Program-made: the position numbers and the translations under genes | Shown: positions 16,185 through 23,679 of the stretch, piece after piece | Numbering within the stretch: the stretch's first letter is position 1 | Layout: every line of letters begins with the position of its first letter | Notes under the pieces: model-generated | Databases searched by the model: none | Seen by the model: the letters and a program-made list of their open reading frames with translations, nothing else | What the model was told of the DNA's origin: nothing | Assembly (NCBI GenBank): GCA_902778275.1 | Contig: CACYXE010000013.1 | Coordinates: 1-64,000 of the forward strand | Origin: Oscillospiraceae bacterium | GTDB lineage: Bacteria; Bacillota; Clostridia; Oscillospirales; Oscillospiraceae | DNA: 64,000 nt | Reading direction: 5' to 3'

Positions 16185-17285
16185 TCAAGTCAGCCGCGAC
16201 AGGGCCTGGCGGATCTGCGCTTCGAAGGCGGCGCGGTTCTCCCGGTAGCCCCGGTCGTCGTCCGCCGGACAGAGGCTGCGGCTGCTTCCGATGTCCAGCA
16301 GCACGTCGCTCAGCGCTCCGCCGTCCCCGGACGCGCCTATGTGGACCGGGGTCAGCCCGGCGCTCTGACACAAGGCGTCCAGGTGTTCCGCCGTCAGCAG
16401 CCAGTCCAGAAAAGCCGTCAGGGAGCGGCCCGCCCGTCCTTCCCGGGCGGTGACCGTCAGACAGCGCAGGTCGGTCACATAGGGCGTGTCCCCATCGATC
16501 CCCGGCAGGGGCAGCAGCGTACAGCCGCTCAGCTCCAGCCCCGGCAGGGAAGTGGAGTCCACCACCGCGCAGGGCAGCAGCCCCGCCTGCACCGGCGCTG
16601 CCGTCGGGGACTCGACCAGGGCCAAGCCGTGATCGAAAGCCGCGCGGGCGATCAGGTTATAGGCCGCGGCCTGGGTCTCACCGGGCCGCTCGGCATCCCA
16701 CAGGGGCTGAAAGGCCGCACCCCGCTGCAGGAGCAGCTGAGCATAGAGCGGCGCGTAGGAATCCACTGCCAGATAAGGCAGCCCGGTCTCCCGGCCGTGG
16801 GCCGCGGCCTGGGCGAACAGCTCGTCCAGATCCTCAGGCGCCTGAGCCCCCGCCGACAGGCACAGCAGCGGTACCGCGCCGCCCAGGGGGAAAACGCCGC
16901 GGCCAAGCGTTTCGGCCCCGGGCAGGCCCTCCCGGTAAGCGGGCGCCTTATCTCCCGAAACTCCGCTTACATCCCGCAGCAGCCCTTCCCGGGACAGGAC
17001 CTGCGCCTCCCCGTGGGAGCAGAGCAGCAGGTCCGGCAAAGCACCGGACTGCAGGGCGGCCAGACTGTCTTCGCCGGGCAGGGCCCGGAGCGAGACAGGC
17101 AGCAGGTCCCCGGCAGCCGTTTGATTGTATTGCTCTGCCAGCGCCGCCAGGGCCGCGGCGGCGGGGTCACCCTCCGGATACCAGAGGGTGATGCTGTCCT
17201 GCTGCGGCTTCCTGCTTTTTCCGCAGGCGCAGAGCAGCAGACAAAGCAGCAGCCCCAGCAGACAGAGCGGCTTGCGTGATCTCAT
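16185..17285 (-). CDS. Putative extracellular solute-binding lipoprotein
   Basis: 366 residues. ATG 17285 is chosen because CGGAG lies upstream and the lipoprotein signal follows directly: MRSRKP, hydrophobic Leu run, then the lipobox LLCAC (Cys about 20). The mature part begins DSITLWYPEGDPAAAALAALAEQYNQ, like family 1 ABC solute-binding proteins. It continues with ALPDLLLCSHGEAQ and a late LTVTAREGRAGRSLTAFLDWLL stretch, also seen in such receptors. No permease or ATPase genes are adjacent, so ligand and partner are unknown. Low-complexity Leu/Ala/Gly content reflects GC-rich codons. The longer frame starting at 17540 would overlap the divergent HAD gene and is not supported. Confidence 0.7.
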   Translation of the reverse strand: MRSRKPLCLLGLLLCLLLCACGKSRKPQQDSITLWYPEGDPAAAALAALAEQYNQTAAGDLLPVSLRALPGEDSLAALQSGALPDLLLCSHGEAQVLSREGLLRDVSGVSGDKAPAYREGLPGAETLGRGVFPLGGAVPLLCLSAGAQAPEDLDELFAQAAAHGRETGLPYLAVDSYAPLYAQLLLQRGAAFQPLWDAERPGETQAAAYNLIARAAFDHGLALVESPTAAPVQAGLLPCAVVDSTSLPGLELSGCTLLPLPGIDGDTPYVTDLRCLTVTAREGRAGRSLTAFLDWLLTAEHLDALCQSAGLTPVHIGASGDGGALSDVLLDIGSSRSLCPADDDRGYRENRAAFEAQIRQALSRLT

Positions 17286-17367
17286 AGGCGATCTCCGTAA
17301 CTTGACACATCGTTTATAATAAGGGAAAGAAAACCCGGCTTCGAACGGGGGAAATGGAGTCGATGGA

Positions 17368-18009
17368 ATGAAATATAAAGCGGTCCTGTTCGATATGGAC
17401 GGTACGGTGCTGGATACCCTGGAGGATCTGCACGATTCCGTCAATGCCTGCCTGGAGCATTTCGGCCTGCCTGCGACCTCGCTGCAGACGACGCGCGCGG
17501 GGCTGGGCAACGGCGCGCTCCACCTGCTGCGGGTGTCCATGCCCGGCCAGCCGGAGGAGCGGGTGCAGCAGGCGCTGGCCTGGTATGTGCCCTGGTATCA
17601 GAGCCATTGTCAGATCAAGACCAGGCCCTACGAGGGCATCCTGCCGCTGATGGAGCGGCTGCGGGAAAAGGGACTGCGACAGGCCATCGTTTCCAACAAG
17701 CCCGACGGGGCGGTCCAGGAGCTGGCCGAAACCTTCTTTCAGGGCCTGATGGACGTGGTCGTGGGTGACAGCCCTGCGGTGCGCCGCAAGCCGGCCCCGG
17801 ATACGGTGCTCCGGGCCGCGGAGCAGATGGGGCTTGCGCCCGCAGACTGCGTGTATGTGGGGGACACCGAGGTGGACCTCTTGACCGCGGCAAACGCGGG
17901 GATGGACTGCATCGCCGTCACCTGGGGTTTCCGGGATGAGGCCGAGCTCATCGCCGCCGGGGCGAAGCTCATCGCCCACGACGCGGCGGAACTGGAGGCC
18001 CTGCTCTGA
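17368..18009 (+). CDS. HAD-family hydrolase, phosphoglycolate phosphatase-like
   Basis: 213 residues. HAD motif I is FDMDGTVLDT (nucleophile Asp about 9), motif II is IVSNKPDG, the Lys of motif III is RRKPAPDTV, and motif IV is VYVGDTEVDLLTA. A helical cap of the C1 type lies between motifs I and II. Such enzymes (Gph, PpaX) remove phosphate from small metabolites. The substrate cannot be fixed from sequence. Divergent from the lipoprotein gene and convergent with rsmG, with a shared terminator. Confidence 0.85.
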   Translation: MKYKAVLFDMDGTVLDTLEDLHDSVNACLEHFGLPATSLQTTRAGLGNGALHLLRVSMPGQPEERVQQALAWYVPWYQSHCQIKTRPYEGILPLMERLREKGLRQAIVSNKPDGAVQELAETFFQGLMDVVVGDSPAVRRKPAPDTVLRAAEQMGLAPADCVYVGDTEVDLLTAANAGMDCIAVTWGFRDEAELIAAGAKLIAHDAAELEALL

Positions 18010-18026
18010 CAAAGGAATATTCTTAT

Positions 18027-18062
18027 AAAAAACAGTCGTTGGGATTACAACGGCTGTTTTTT
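18027..18062. terminator. Bidirectional terminator between HAD gene and rsmG
   Basis: AAAAAACAGTCGTT (18027-18040) pairs with AACGGCTGTTTTTT (18049-18062), with one G-T pair. The minus-strand side overlaps the end of rsmG. Confidence 0.85.
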
Positions 18063-18746
18063 GATTTGTGCCCAGCGGCGGGGGTACTGGGGCGGCGTGT
18101 CTTTTTCCTTACGGACCAGTACCGCGCAGTGCCGCAGCTCCGTGCCGGGCACCGGGTACTCCTCGCAGCGCTCCACACGGCCGCCCAGGAGCCGGATGGC
18201 CCGGCGTGCCTGGTCCAGCTCCTCCGCGGCGGCCGGCCCCTTCATGGCCAGGAACAGCCCGCCGGTCTTCACAAAGGGGAGGCACAGCTCCGACAGCGTG
18301 TCCAGCCTGGCCACAGCCCGGGACACCGCCGCGTCGAACTGCCCCCGCAGCTCGGCGGCGTCCTCCGCCCGCCGGTGCAGGCAGCTAAGGCCGTCCAGGC
18401 CCAGAAGCTCCGCCGTCTGGGCGAGAAAACGCACCCGCTTGTCCAGACTGTCCAGCAGCGTCAGGTCCAGCTCCGGCCGCAGGATCTTCAGCACCAGCCC
18501 GGGAAAGCCCGCGCCGCTGCCCACGTCGATGACCCGTTTTCCCTCCAGCTCCGTGAAGCGCAGCAGGGCGGCGCAATCCAGAAAGTGGAGCCGCGCCACA
18601 TCTTCCTCGCCGGAGATGGCAGTCAGGTTCATCACTTTGTTCTGTTCTTCCAGGATCTCGTAATAGCGCCGGAAACGGTCCAGGGCCTGTTCATCACAGT
18701 ATAACCCCAGCTCGGCCAATCCGGCACGGAGGATCTCTTCCAGCAT
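18045..18746 (-). CDS. rsmG: 16S rRNA (guanine527-N7)-methyltransferase RsmG
   Basis: 233 residues. The SAM-binding motif I is VIDVGSGAGFPGLVLKI (about 76-92), preceded by MNLTAISGEEDVARLHFLDC and followed by LTLLDSLDKRVRFL. The C-terminal LRHCAVLVRKEK closes the domain. It methylates N7 of G527 in 16S rRNA; loss gives low-level streptomycin resistance in other bacteria. It starts 13 bp after the SleB-like gene on the same strand, so it is probably the third gene of an operon starting at 19.95 kb. Confidence 0.94.
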   Translation of the reverse strand: MLEEILRAGLAELGLYCDEQALDRFRRYYEILEEQNKVMNLTAISGEEDVARLHFLDCAALLRFTELEGKRVIDVGSGAGFPGLVLKILRPELDLTLLDSLDKRVRFLAQTAELLGLDGLSCLHRRAEDAAELRGQFDAAVSRAVARLDTLSELCLPFVKTGGLFLAMKGPAAAEELDQARRAIRLLGGRVERCEEYPVPGTELRHCAVLVRKEKDTPPQYPRRWAQIKKQPL

Positions 18747-18759
18747 AGAAAAACCTCTC

Positions 18760-19659
18760 TCAGGTGTAAAAATCGTGGTCGCCGATGGAAACGGCGAAAT
18801 CCCGGGCGGACTCGAACCAACTGTTGTCCGTCAGGGAGGGATTGAGAAAATACAGACTTTCGCCCACGGTGCTGTAGCCCTCCAGACACAGGCAGGCGGC
18901 CAGCATGGCCGGATCGTCCACCGGGTTGTGGATGCTGCCGCTGGCTACGGGGTCAAACTGGGCGATGGTATCGTTGCGCTGGGTCACCACTTCCCGGATG
19001 CTGTCGGGGAAGTCCGGGCTCTTCACCCGGTTAAGCACCACATTGCCCACGCCGATCTGCCCGGCCAGAGGCTGCTGTCCGGCCTCAGCCTGGATGATGT
19101 GGCTGAGCCAATACAGGTCCTCCACCGGGTAGTGCATGGCATAATAGTCGCCGCTGCCGTGGAGCAGCTCCACCCGGCTGACGTCCAGTTTCACAGCCGG
19201 GGCCTCCGGGTCCACTGTGACGCCGAGGCCAAAGAGATGGGCCGCGGCCTCCGCGGGCAGATACACCTGCCCGTCCACCGTCAGAAAGCCGCCGGGGGTA
19301 TAGAGACAGCGGGACTCCGCCAGGGCGTAGTCCTGCCCGGCCTGCCCCCGCAGTTCCACACCGGAGATATTCAGGGTGTAAGCCCCCGCCTGCAGCTCCT
19401 GGCTGAAGTCCAGATCGAACAGCGCCGCCAGCGCGGCGGGAGAAACCCAGATCACGCTGCCCTGCCGGTAGCCCCGGTCAGACAGCAGGCCGTTGTAATA
19501 CACCGGCACCTCCTCATAGGGCGCGGGCGTGGCTGCTGCCGGGGCCGGAGGCGGCGCCGACGGTTCCGCGGCAGCCTGGACGGCAGTTCCCGGCGCCCTG
19601 CCGCAGGCGGTCTGCAGCAGACAAAGGCTCAGCAGCAGAGCACAGCGGATGCGCTTCAT
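18760..19659 (-). CDS. SleB-like cell wall hydrolase lipoprotein
   Basis: 299 residues. The signal peptide has a lipobox (LLQTAC, Cys about 19), followed by an Ala/Pro linker. Residues about 50-160 form a copper-amine-oxidase-N-like domain (VYLPAEAAAHLFG). The C-terminal hydrolase_2 (SleB) domain begins LYWLSHIIQAEAGQQPLAGQ, with its catalytic Glu in QAEAG, and continues IGVGNVVLNRV and FDPVASGSI. SleB enzymes are lytic transglycosylases that open spore cortex muramic-lactam peptidoglycan. Their usual partner YpeB is encoded 4 kb away (23680-24975) rather than adjacent. The start overlaps the TSCPD stop by 4 bases. Confidence 0.85.
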   Translation of the reverse strand: MKRIRCALLLSLCLLQTACGRAPGTAVQAAAEPSAPPPAPAAATPAPYEEVPVYYNGLLSDRGYRQGSVIWVSPAALAALFDLDFSQELQAGAYTLNISGVELRGQAGQDYALAESRCLYTPGGFLTVDGQVYLPAEAAAHLFGLGVTVDPEAPAVKLDVSRVELLHGSGDYYAMHYPVEDLYWLSHIIQAEAGQQPLAGQIGVGNVVLNRVKSPDFPDSIREVVTQRNDTIAQFDPVASGSIHNPVDDPAMLAACLCLEGYSTVGESLYFLNPSLTDNSWFESARDFAVSIGDHDFYT

Positions 19660-19913
19660 GCCTCCGCTTCCGCCCGCATGGCCTTCAGCGCCCGGGCCAG
19701 CTGGTCGGGGCAGGAGGTGTCTTTGAAGCCGCAGCGGATCCCTTCCAGCCGCTGGATGACCTCATCCACCGGCATGCCCTCCACCAGACGGGCGATGCCT
19801 TGGAGGTTGCCGTCGCAGCCGCCCATAACGGTAAAGCTTTTGAGTACGCCGTCTTCGGTCTCGATCTCCATCATCTGGGAGCAGACGCCCCTGGGACGAT
19901 AGGTATAGGTCAT
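19656..19913 (-). CDS. TSCPD domain protein (TIGR03905 type)
   Basis: 85 residues with the conserved Cys pattern GVCSQMM, GGCDGN, IRCGFKDTSCPDQLARAL. The last motif names the TSCPD family, also found at the C-terminus of some ribonucleotide reductases. The standalone family has no established function; the cysteines suggest metal or redox chemistry. AAGGAAT precedes the ATG. First gene of the minus-strand operon TSCPD-sleB-like-rsmG. Confidence 0.85.
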   Translation of the reverse strand: MTYTYRPRGVCSQMMEIETEDGVLKSFTVMGGCDGNLQGIARLVEGMPVDEVIQRLEGIRCGFKDTSCPDQLARALKAMRAEAEA

Positions 19914-19951
19914 GAATATTCCTTCTTTCGTGAGAGGAGTGTAACACTATT

Positions 19952-19980
19952 ATTATACCCGCAGCGGCACGCTATTGCAA
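19952..19980 (-). promoter_or_regulatory. Promoter for the TSCPD operon
   Basis: On the minus strand: TTGCAA (19980-19975), a 17-nt spacer and a perfect TATAAT (19957-19952), about 40 nt from the start codon. Confidence 0.65.
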
Positions 19981-20044
19981 GCAGTCCTATTTCACCGCCT
20001 GTCCGCATAAGATGGATCGATATTTTCTATGCGGGGGTGAGCGC

Positions 20045-21106
20045 ATGCGCATGAGCAGACGGCTGGCGCTGCTGGGCATGGCGGTGGTGCTGCTGTATCT
20101 GGGCACAGAAGCCGGGGCCTTCAGCCGGGCGGAGGCGGTGCTGCGGGAACGCCTGGAGGAGGGGCGCATGCGAAACGTGACCGTCACGGCGGCGGATGAC
20201 GCTGTTCCCGCTTCCAGGCCCATAGCGGCGGCTGCGCCGTCGCCGGAGCCTGCCGTCCCGCCGTCCCCGGAGACGCAGGACCTGCGGCTTCCCGCGGCGG
20301 AACGCCAGGTGCTGCGCCAGGTACTGGAGAGCGTGCCCGACGAAGAGATCCGGGAGACCACCATCCCCGGGGGCATGCGCATCAAAAATGAGACCCACTA
20401 CCAGGTGGACGTGTCCCAGCTGCTGCGGGAAGGGCCGGAGCTGCGCCTGCCTGCCGAGGGGCCCCAGATCCTGATCATCCACACCCACGGAAGTGAGGCC
20501 TACACCCCCTCCGGCCTGGACCGCTATGAGGCCAACGACAGCAGCCGCACCGCCGACACCCAGTACAACATCATCCGGGTGGGGGATGAGCTGGCCGATA
20601 AGCTCAGCGCCGCGGGACTGCGGGTGCTGCACGACCGGGAGATCTACGACTACCCCAGTTATACCGGCTCCTATACCCGCAGCGGCCAGGCGGTGGAGGA
20701 ATATCTGCGGGAATACCCGGACATCGCCGTGGTACTGGATGTACACCGGGATGCCCTGGGCAGCGACGGCGTGGTCTACAAAACCATGGCGGAGGAGGAC
20801 GGGACGGTGGCCAGTCAGATCATGCTGCTGGCGGGCAGCGATGAGAGCGGCCTGGAGCATCCGAACTGGCGATCCAATCTGGCCCTGGCTCTGTATCTGC
20901 AGGAGGCGGTGGGGCGCAGGCATCCCTCGCTGATGCGCCCGGTGGCCCTGGTGCCCCAGCGCTACAACCAGCATTTGACGCCCGGCTCCCTGATCCTGGA
21001 GGTGGGCAGCAGCGGCAACACCCTGCAGGAAGCCCTGGCGGCCATCCGCCTGTTTGCGGATGCGGCGGCCCCGGCTTTGCTGGCCCTGGCGGACAGGGCA
21101 GAATGA
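20045..21106 (+). CDS. spoIIP: Stage II sporulation protein P (SpoIIP)
   Basis: 353 residues from ATG 20045, which has GGGGGTGAG directly upstream; an in-frame ATG at 20012 lacks one. An N-terminal membrane anchor (LALLGMAVVLLYLG) precedes a Pro/Ala linker. The amidase/endopeptidase domain has ILIIHTHGSEAYTP with zinc-ligand His, then DIAVVLDVHRDALG and SLILEVGSSGN. SpoIIP with SpoIID and SpoIIM degrades septal peptidoglycan to drive engulfment of the forespore. This is good evidence for endospore formation. gpr, often upstream in Firmicutes, is not here. Confidence 0.92.
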   Translation: MRMSRRLALLGMAVVLLYLGTEAGAFSRAEAVLRERLEEGRMRNVTVTAADDAVPASRPIAAAAPSPEPAVPPSPETQDLRLPAAERQVLRQVLESVPDEEIRETTIPGGMRIKNETHYQVDVSQLLREGPELRLPAEGPQILIIHTHGSEAYTPSGLDRYEANDSSRTADTQYNIIRVGDELADKLSAAGLRVLHDREIYDYPSYTGSYTRSGQAVEEYLREYPDIAVVLDVHRDALGSDGVVYKTMAEEDGTVASQIMLLAGSDESGLEHPNWRSNLALALYLQEAVGRRHPSLMRPVALVPQRYNQHLTPGSLILEVGSSGNTLQEALAAIRLFADAAAPALLALADRAE

Positions 21107-21111
21107 CAAAA

Positions 21112-21126
21112 TAATAATTATTCTTA
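21112..21126 (+). promoter_or_regulatory. PerR/Fur-type operator, upstream copy
   Basis: TAATAATTATTCTTA, a 7-1-7 palindrome with one mismatch in each arm pairing. It closely resembles the PerR box TTATAATNATTATAA and lies just upstream of the -35 element at 21134. Confidence 0.6.
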
Positions 21127-21133
21127 AAATGTC

Positions 21134-21162
21134 TTTACAAAAAGAGAAAGCGGTGGTATATT
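21134..21162 (+). promoter_or_regulatory. Sigma-A promoter of the rubredoxin-like cluster
   Basis: TTTACA at 21134-21139, a 17-nt spacer and TATATT at 21157-21162. It sits between the two PerR-type palindromes, so occupancy of the downstream box would overlap the transcription start. Confidence 0.7.
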
Positions 21163-21173
21163 TTAATCAATAA

Positions 21174-21188
21174 TAAGAATTATTCTTA
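21174..21188 (+). promoter_or_regulatory. PerR/Fur-type operator, downstream copy
   Basis: TAAGAATTATTCTTA is a perfect 7-1-7 inverted repeat (arms TAAGAAT and ATTCTTA). It starts 12 bases after the -10 box, placing it over the initial transcribed region. Confidence 0.7.
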
Positions 21189-21191
21189 ATA

Positions 21192-21434
21192 TTGAAGTGT
21201 AAAGCCCTGGCGCGAAAGAACAGCAAAAAGCGGGACGTGAGCTTAGCTTGCCTGCGCCAGAGCAAAGAAAACCCGACGGTGGAGATGCTGTACAGGCAGC
21301 TGAAGCCGGATAACCCGGAACTGAGCCTGGGTACGGTGTACCGGAACCTGGCCATCACCGGACTTTGCGACAACTGTGCCAAGAAGGTACCGACACATAT
21401 GATAAAAAACATCAAGAGGAGGATACTACAATGA
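21192..21434 (+). pseudogene. Internally deleted PerR/Fur-family regulator
   Basis: The 80-codon frame (first usable codon TTG 21192, no ribosome site) keeps the winged-helix half of a PerR-type repressor: KNSKKRDVSLACLRQSKENP, then LYRQLKPDNPELSLGTVYRNL. It then jumps at about residue 54-55 (near 21354) to ITGLCDNCAKK, which matches the C-terminal Cys-x2-Cys element of PerR (IYGVCQECSKK in B. subtilis). The roughly 70 residues between them, with the His/Asp metal and peroxide-sensing ligands and the first zinc CxxC, are missing. The join is in frame and the stop overlaps the next ATG (ATGA). It is a remnant, or less likely a mini-PerR that still binds DNA. Confidence 0.75.
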
Positions 21435-22321
21435 AGAAATGGATTTGTTCCGTCTGCGGTCATGTGCATGAGGGCGTCGCCCCTCCGGAGCTTTGCCCGG
21501 TCTGCAAGGTGACAAGCTCGCACTTCCATCTTCCCGGCGAGGAGCCGGCTGTCCATGTGGACGATCCGGAGGTGGCCAAGCTGCGCAAGGTCATCGAGGG
21601 CGTGGCGCCCGCAACGCCCAAGCCCGTCCGCAAGTGGATCTGCCCGGTCTGCGGCTACGTGCACGAGGGGACCACGCCGCCGGAGCTGTGCCCGGTGTGC
21701 AAGGTCGTGGGCTCCCAGTTCCGCCTGCCCGGCGAGGAGCTGAAGATCGTTCAGGAGGATCCGGAGATCACCAAGCTGCGCAAAGCCATCGAGGGCACGG
21801 GGCCTGTGGCGGCCAAGCCTGTTCGCAAGTGGATCTGCCCGGTCTGCGGCTACGTGCACGAGGGGACCACGCCGCCGGAGCTGTGCCCGGTGTGCAAGAT
21901 CGTGGGCTCCCAGTTCCGCCTGCCCGGTGAGGAGCTGAAGGCCGCTCAGGAAGACCCGGAGATCACCAAGCTGCGAAAAGCCATCGAGGGCACGGAGCCC
22001 GCGGCGGCCAAGCCTGTCCGCAAGTGGATCTGCCCGGTCTGCGGCTATGTGCACGAGGGGGCCACGCCTCCGGAGCTTTGCCCGGTATGCAAGATCGTGG
22101 GCTCCCAGTTCCGCCTGCCCGGTGAAGAGCTGAAGGCCGCTCAGGAAGACCCGGAGATCACCAAGCTGCGCAAGGTCATCGAGGGTGCGGAGCCCATGGC
22201 GGCCAAGCCTGTCCGCAAGTGGGTCTGCTCCGTCTGCGGCCATGTGCACGAGGGGAGCACGCCCCCGGAGCTCTGTCCCATCTGCAAGGTGACGGCCTCC
22301 AAGTTCAACGCCGTTGACTGA
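21431..22321 (+). CDS. Penta-rubredoxin-like protein (five tandem rubrerythrin-type iron domains)
   Basis: 296 residues from ATG 21431. Five copies of the short rubredoxin-like knuckle found in rubrerythrins start at residues about 3, 68, 133, 198 and 263, an exact 65-residue period. Each has W(I/V)C(S/P)VCG(Y/H)VHEG and PPELCP(V/I)CK, so all 20 cysteines are present. Between them are linkers with LPGEE and a predicted helix (DPEITKLRKAIEG). The three middle units are almost identical, also at DNA level, indicating recent tandem duplication. There is no diiron four-helix domain, signal or membrane segment. It probably carries five FeS4 centres and passes electrons to the peroxidase-type rubrerythrin encoded next. 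No described family with five such units is known to me. Confidence 0.9.
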   Translation: MKKWICSVCGHVHEGVAPPELCPVCKVTSSHFHLPGEEPAVHVDDPEVAKLRKVIEGVAPATPKPVRKWICPVCGYVHEGTTPPELCPVCKVVGSQFRLPGEELKIVQEDPEITKLRKAIEGTGPVAAKPVRKWICPVCGYVHEGTTPPELCPVCKIVGSQFRLPGEELKAAQEDPEITKLRKAIEGTEPAAAKPVRKWICPVCGYVHEGATPPELCPVCKIVGSQFRLPGEELKAAQEDPEITKLRKVIEGAEPMAAKPVRKWVCSVCGHVHEGSTPPELCPICKVTASKFNAVD

Positions 22322-22366
22322 GGGGTAAGCCCGGGCTAATCAGCCGTGAATTTTTTGAAAACCCGC

Positions 22367-22395
22367 TTTACAAATTTATGTCCTCATGGTACCAT
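22367..22395 (+). promoter_or_regulatory. Promoter for reverse rubrerythrin
   Basis: TTTACA at 22367-22372, a 17-nt spacer and TACCAT at 22390-22395. No PerR-type palindrome is visible here. An AGGAGGATATAAATT ribosome site precedes the rubrerythrin gene. Confidence 0.5.
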
Positions 22396-22449
22396 ATCAA
22401 CGCCCGGAAATAATAGGTTTACCGAAGTTTTTACAGGAGGATATAAATT

Positions 22450-23016
22450 ATGAAGAAATGGGTATGTTCCGTTTGCGGTTACGTCCATGAGGGGGATACG
22501 CCCCCTGAGAAGTGCCCCGTCTGCAAGGTCCCCGGCTCCAAGTTCGTGGAGCAGGCCGCGGAGATGAGCTGGGCTGCCGAGCATGTGGTCGGCGTCGGCA
22601 AGGTTTTCGGTGAGGACGTCCCCGCCGAGGTACAGGAAGAGATCATCGCGGGTCTGCGCTCCAATTTTGAGGGTGAGTGCTCTGAGGTCGGCATGTATCT
22701 GGCCATGGCCAGAGTTGCCTTCCGCGAAGGCTATCCCGAGATCGGTATGTACTGGGAGAAGGCCGGGTTGGAAGAGGCCGAGCATGCCGCCAAGTTTGCC
22801 GAGCTCCTGGGCGAGGTCATCACCGACAGCACCAAGAAGAACCTGCAGATGCGCGTGGACGCCGAGAACGGCGCCACTCAGGGCAAGACCGATCTGGCCA
22901 AGCTCTGCAAGAAGTACAACCTGGACGCCCTGCACGACACCATCCATGAGATGGCTCGTGACGAGGCCCGCCACGGCAAGGCTTTCAAGGGCCTGCTGGA
23001 GCGGTATTTCAAGTAA
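22450..23016 (+). CDS. Reverse rubrerythrin (NADH-dependent peroxidase component)
   Basis: 188 residues. The rubredoxin-like domain is at the N-terminus ([21 protein letters not shown], residues 4-26), the order seen in reverse rubrerythrins of clostridia. The ferritin-like four-helix domain follows, with diiron ligands in [30 protein letters not shown] and [12 protein letters not shown]. These proteins reduce H2O2 and O2 and are among the most strongly PerR-controlled proteins in Clostridium acetobutylicum. Its N-terminal knuckle is very like each unit of the upstream penta-rubredoxin protein, which may have arisen from it. Strong AGGAGG site. Confidence 0.93.
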   Translation: MKKWVCSVCGYVHEGDTPPEKCPVCKVPGSKFVEQAAEMSWAAEHVVGVGKVFGEDVPAEVQEEIIAGLRSNFEGECSEVGMYLAMARVAFREGYPEIGMYWEKAGLEEAEHAAKFAELLGEVITDSTKKNLQMRVDAENGATQGKTDLAKLCKKYNLDALHDTIHEMARDEARHGKAFKGLLERYFK

Positions 23017-23060
23017 GCTGTCTGAGTTTTGGATAAACAAAACAGATAAGGAGTGGGCTC

Positions 23061-23450
23061 ATGGGCTTTAAGGAAGCAATCGTAACGGTATTGAGCAACT
23101 ATGCCACGTTTTCCGGCCGGGCACGGCGCAGCGAGTACTGGTATTTCACATTATTCAACCTGCTGATTTCCTTGGGATTCGGTATTTTGAGCACTGTTTT
23201 TGGAGACGGGTTTCTCGGTACGGTGGTGTTGATGCTGGCGCGGCTGGCCTCTCTGGCCCTGCTGGTGCCCGGCCTGGCAGTTTGTTGGCGGCGGCTGCAC
23301 GACATCGGAAAATCCGGCGCTTGGTATTTTATCGTGTTGATTCCGATCGTGGGCGCGATTATGCTGATCGTCTGGTTCTGCCGGGACAGCCAGCCCGGAG
23401 AGAACGCCTATGGTCCCAACCCCAAAGAAAACGCGTGGACAGTTACCTGA
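23061..23450 (+). CDS. DUF805 membrane protein
   Basis: 129 residues with the DUF805 pattern: FSGRARRSEYWYFTLF near the N-terminus, three hydrophobic helices, LPGLAVCWRRLHDIGKSG, and a PGENAYGPNP tail. This family of small inner-membrane proteins has no settled function. It sits between reverse rubrerythrin and rubredoxin with short gaps, suggesting co-transcription. ATAAGGAG upstream of the ATG. Confidence 0.85.
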   Translation: MGFKEAIVTVLSNYATFSGRARRSEYWYFTLFNLLISLGFGILSTVFGDGFLGTVVLMLARLASLALLVPGLAVCWRRLHDIGKSGAWYFIVLIPIVGAIMLIVWFCRDSQPGENAYGPNPKENAWTVT

Positions 23451-23476
23451 TATCACTACCATAGGAGGATACGAAC

Positions 23477-23611
23477 ATGAAGTATGTTTGCAACGTTTGC
23501 GGCTGGGTCTATGACGAGGAAGAAGCCGGCGTGAAGTGGGAAGATCTGCCCGAGGATTTCGTCTGCGAAGTCTGCGGCGTGGGCAAGGACGAGTTCACCG
23601 CCGAAGAGTAA
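23477..23611 (+). CDS. Short rubredoxin
   Basis: 44-residue protein starting [18 protein letters not shown], with ATAGGAGGATACGAAC upstream. It has the two canonical CxxCG knuckles (C5/C8 and C36/C39 by count, within [14 protein letters not shown]) of a mononuclear FeS4 electron carrier. It is shorter than the usual 52-54 residues, like the short Desulfovibrio desulfuricans type, lacking part of the middle loop. It probably supplies electrons to the rubrerythrin upstream. Confidence 0.92.
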   Translation: MKYVCNVCGWVYDEEEAGVKWEDLPEDFVCEVCGVGKDEFTAEE

Positions 23612-23631
23612 ACCCCATAAGACAAGCAAAG

Positions 23632-23660
23632 CCCGCCCGGCAAAATGCCGGGCGGGTTTT
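23632..23660 (+). terminator. Rho-independent terminator after rubredoxin
   Basis: CCCGCCCGGCA (23632-23642) pairs with TGCCGGGCGGG (23646-23656), followed by TTTT. Confidence 0.9.
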
Positions 23661-23679
23661 CCGCATACGCAGCCTGGAT

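Noticed and set aside
16185..17540. Longer 451-residue version of the lipoprotein
   Set aside because: The added N-terminal part overlaps the divergent HAD gene and hides the clear signal peptide and lipobox that begin at 17285.
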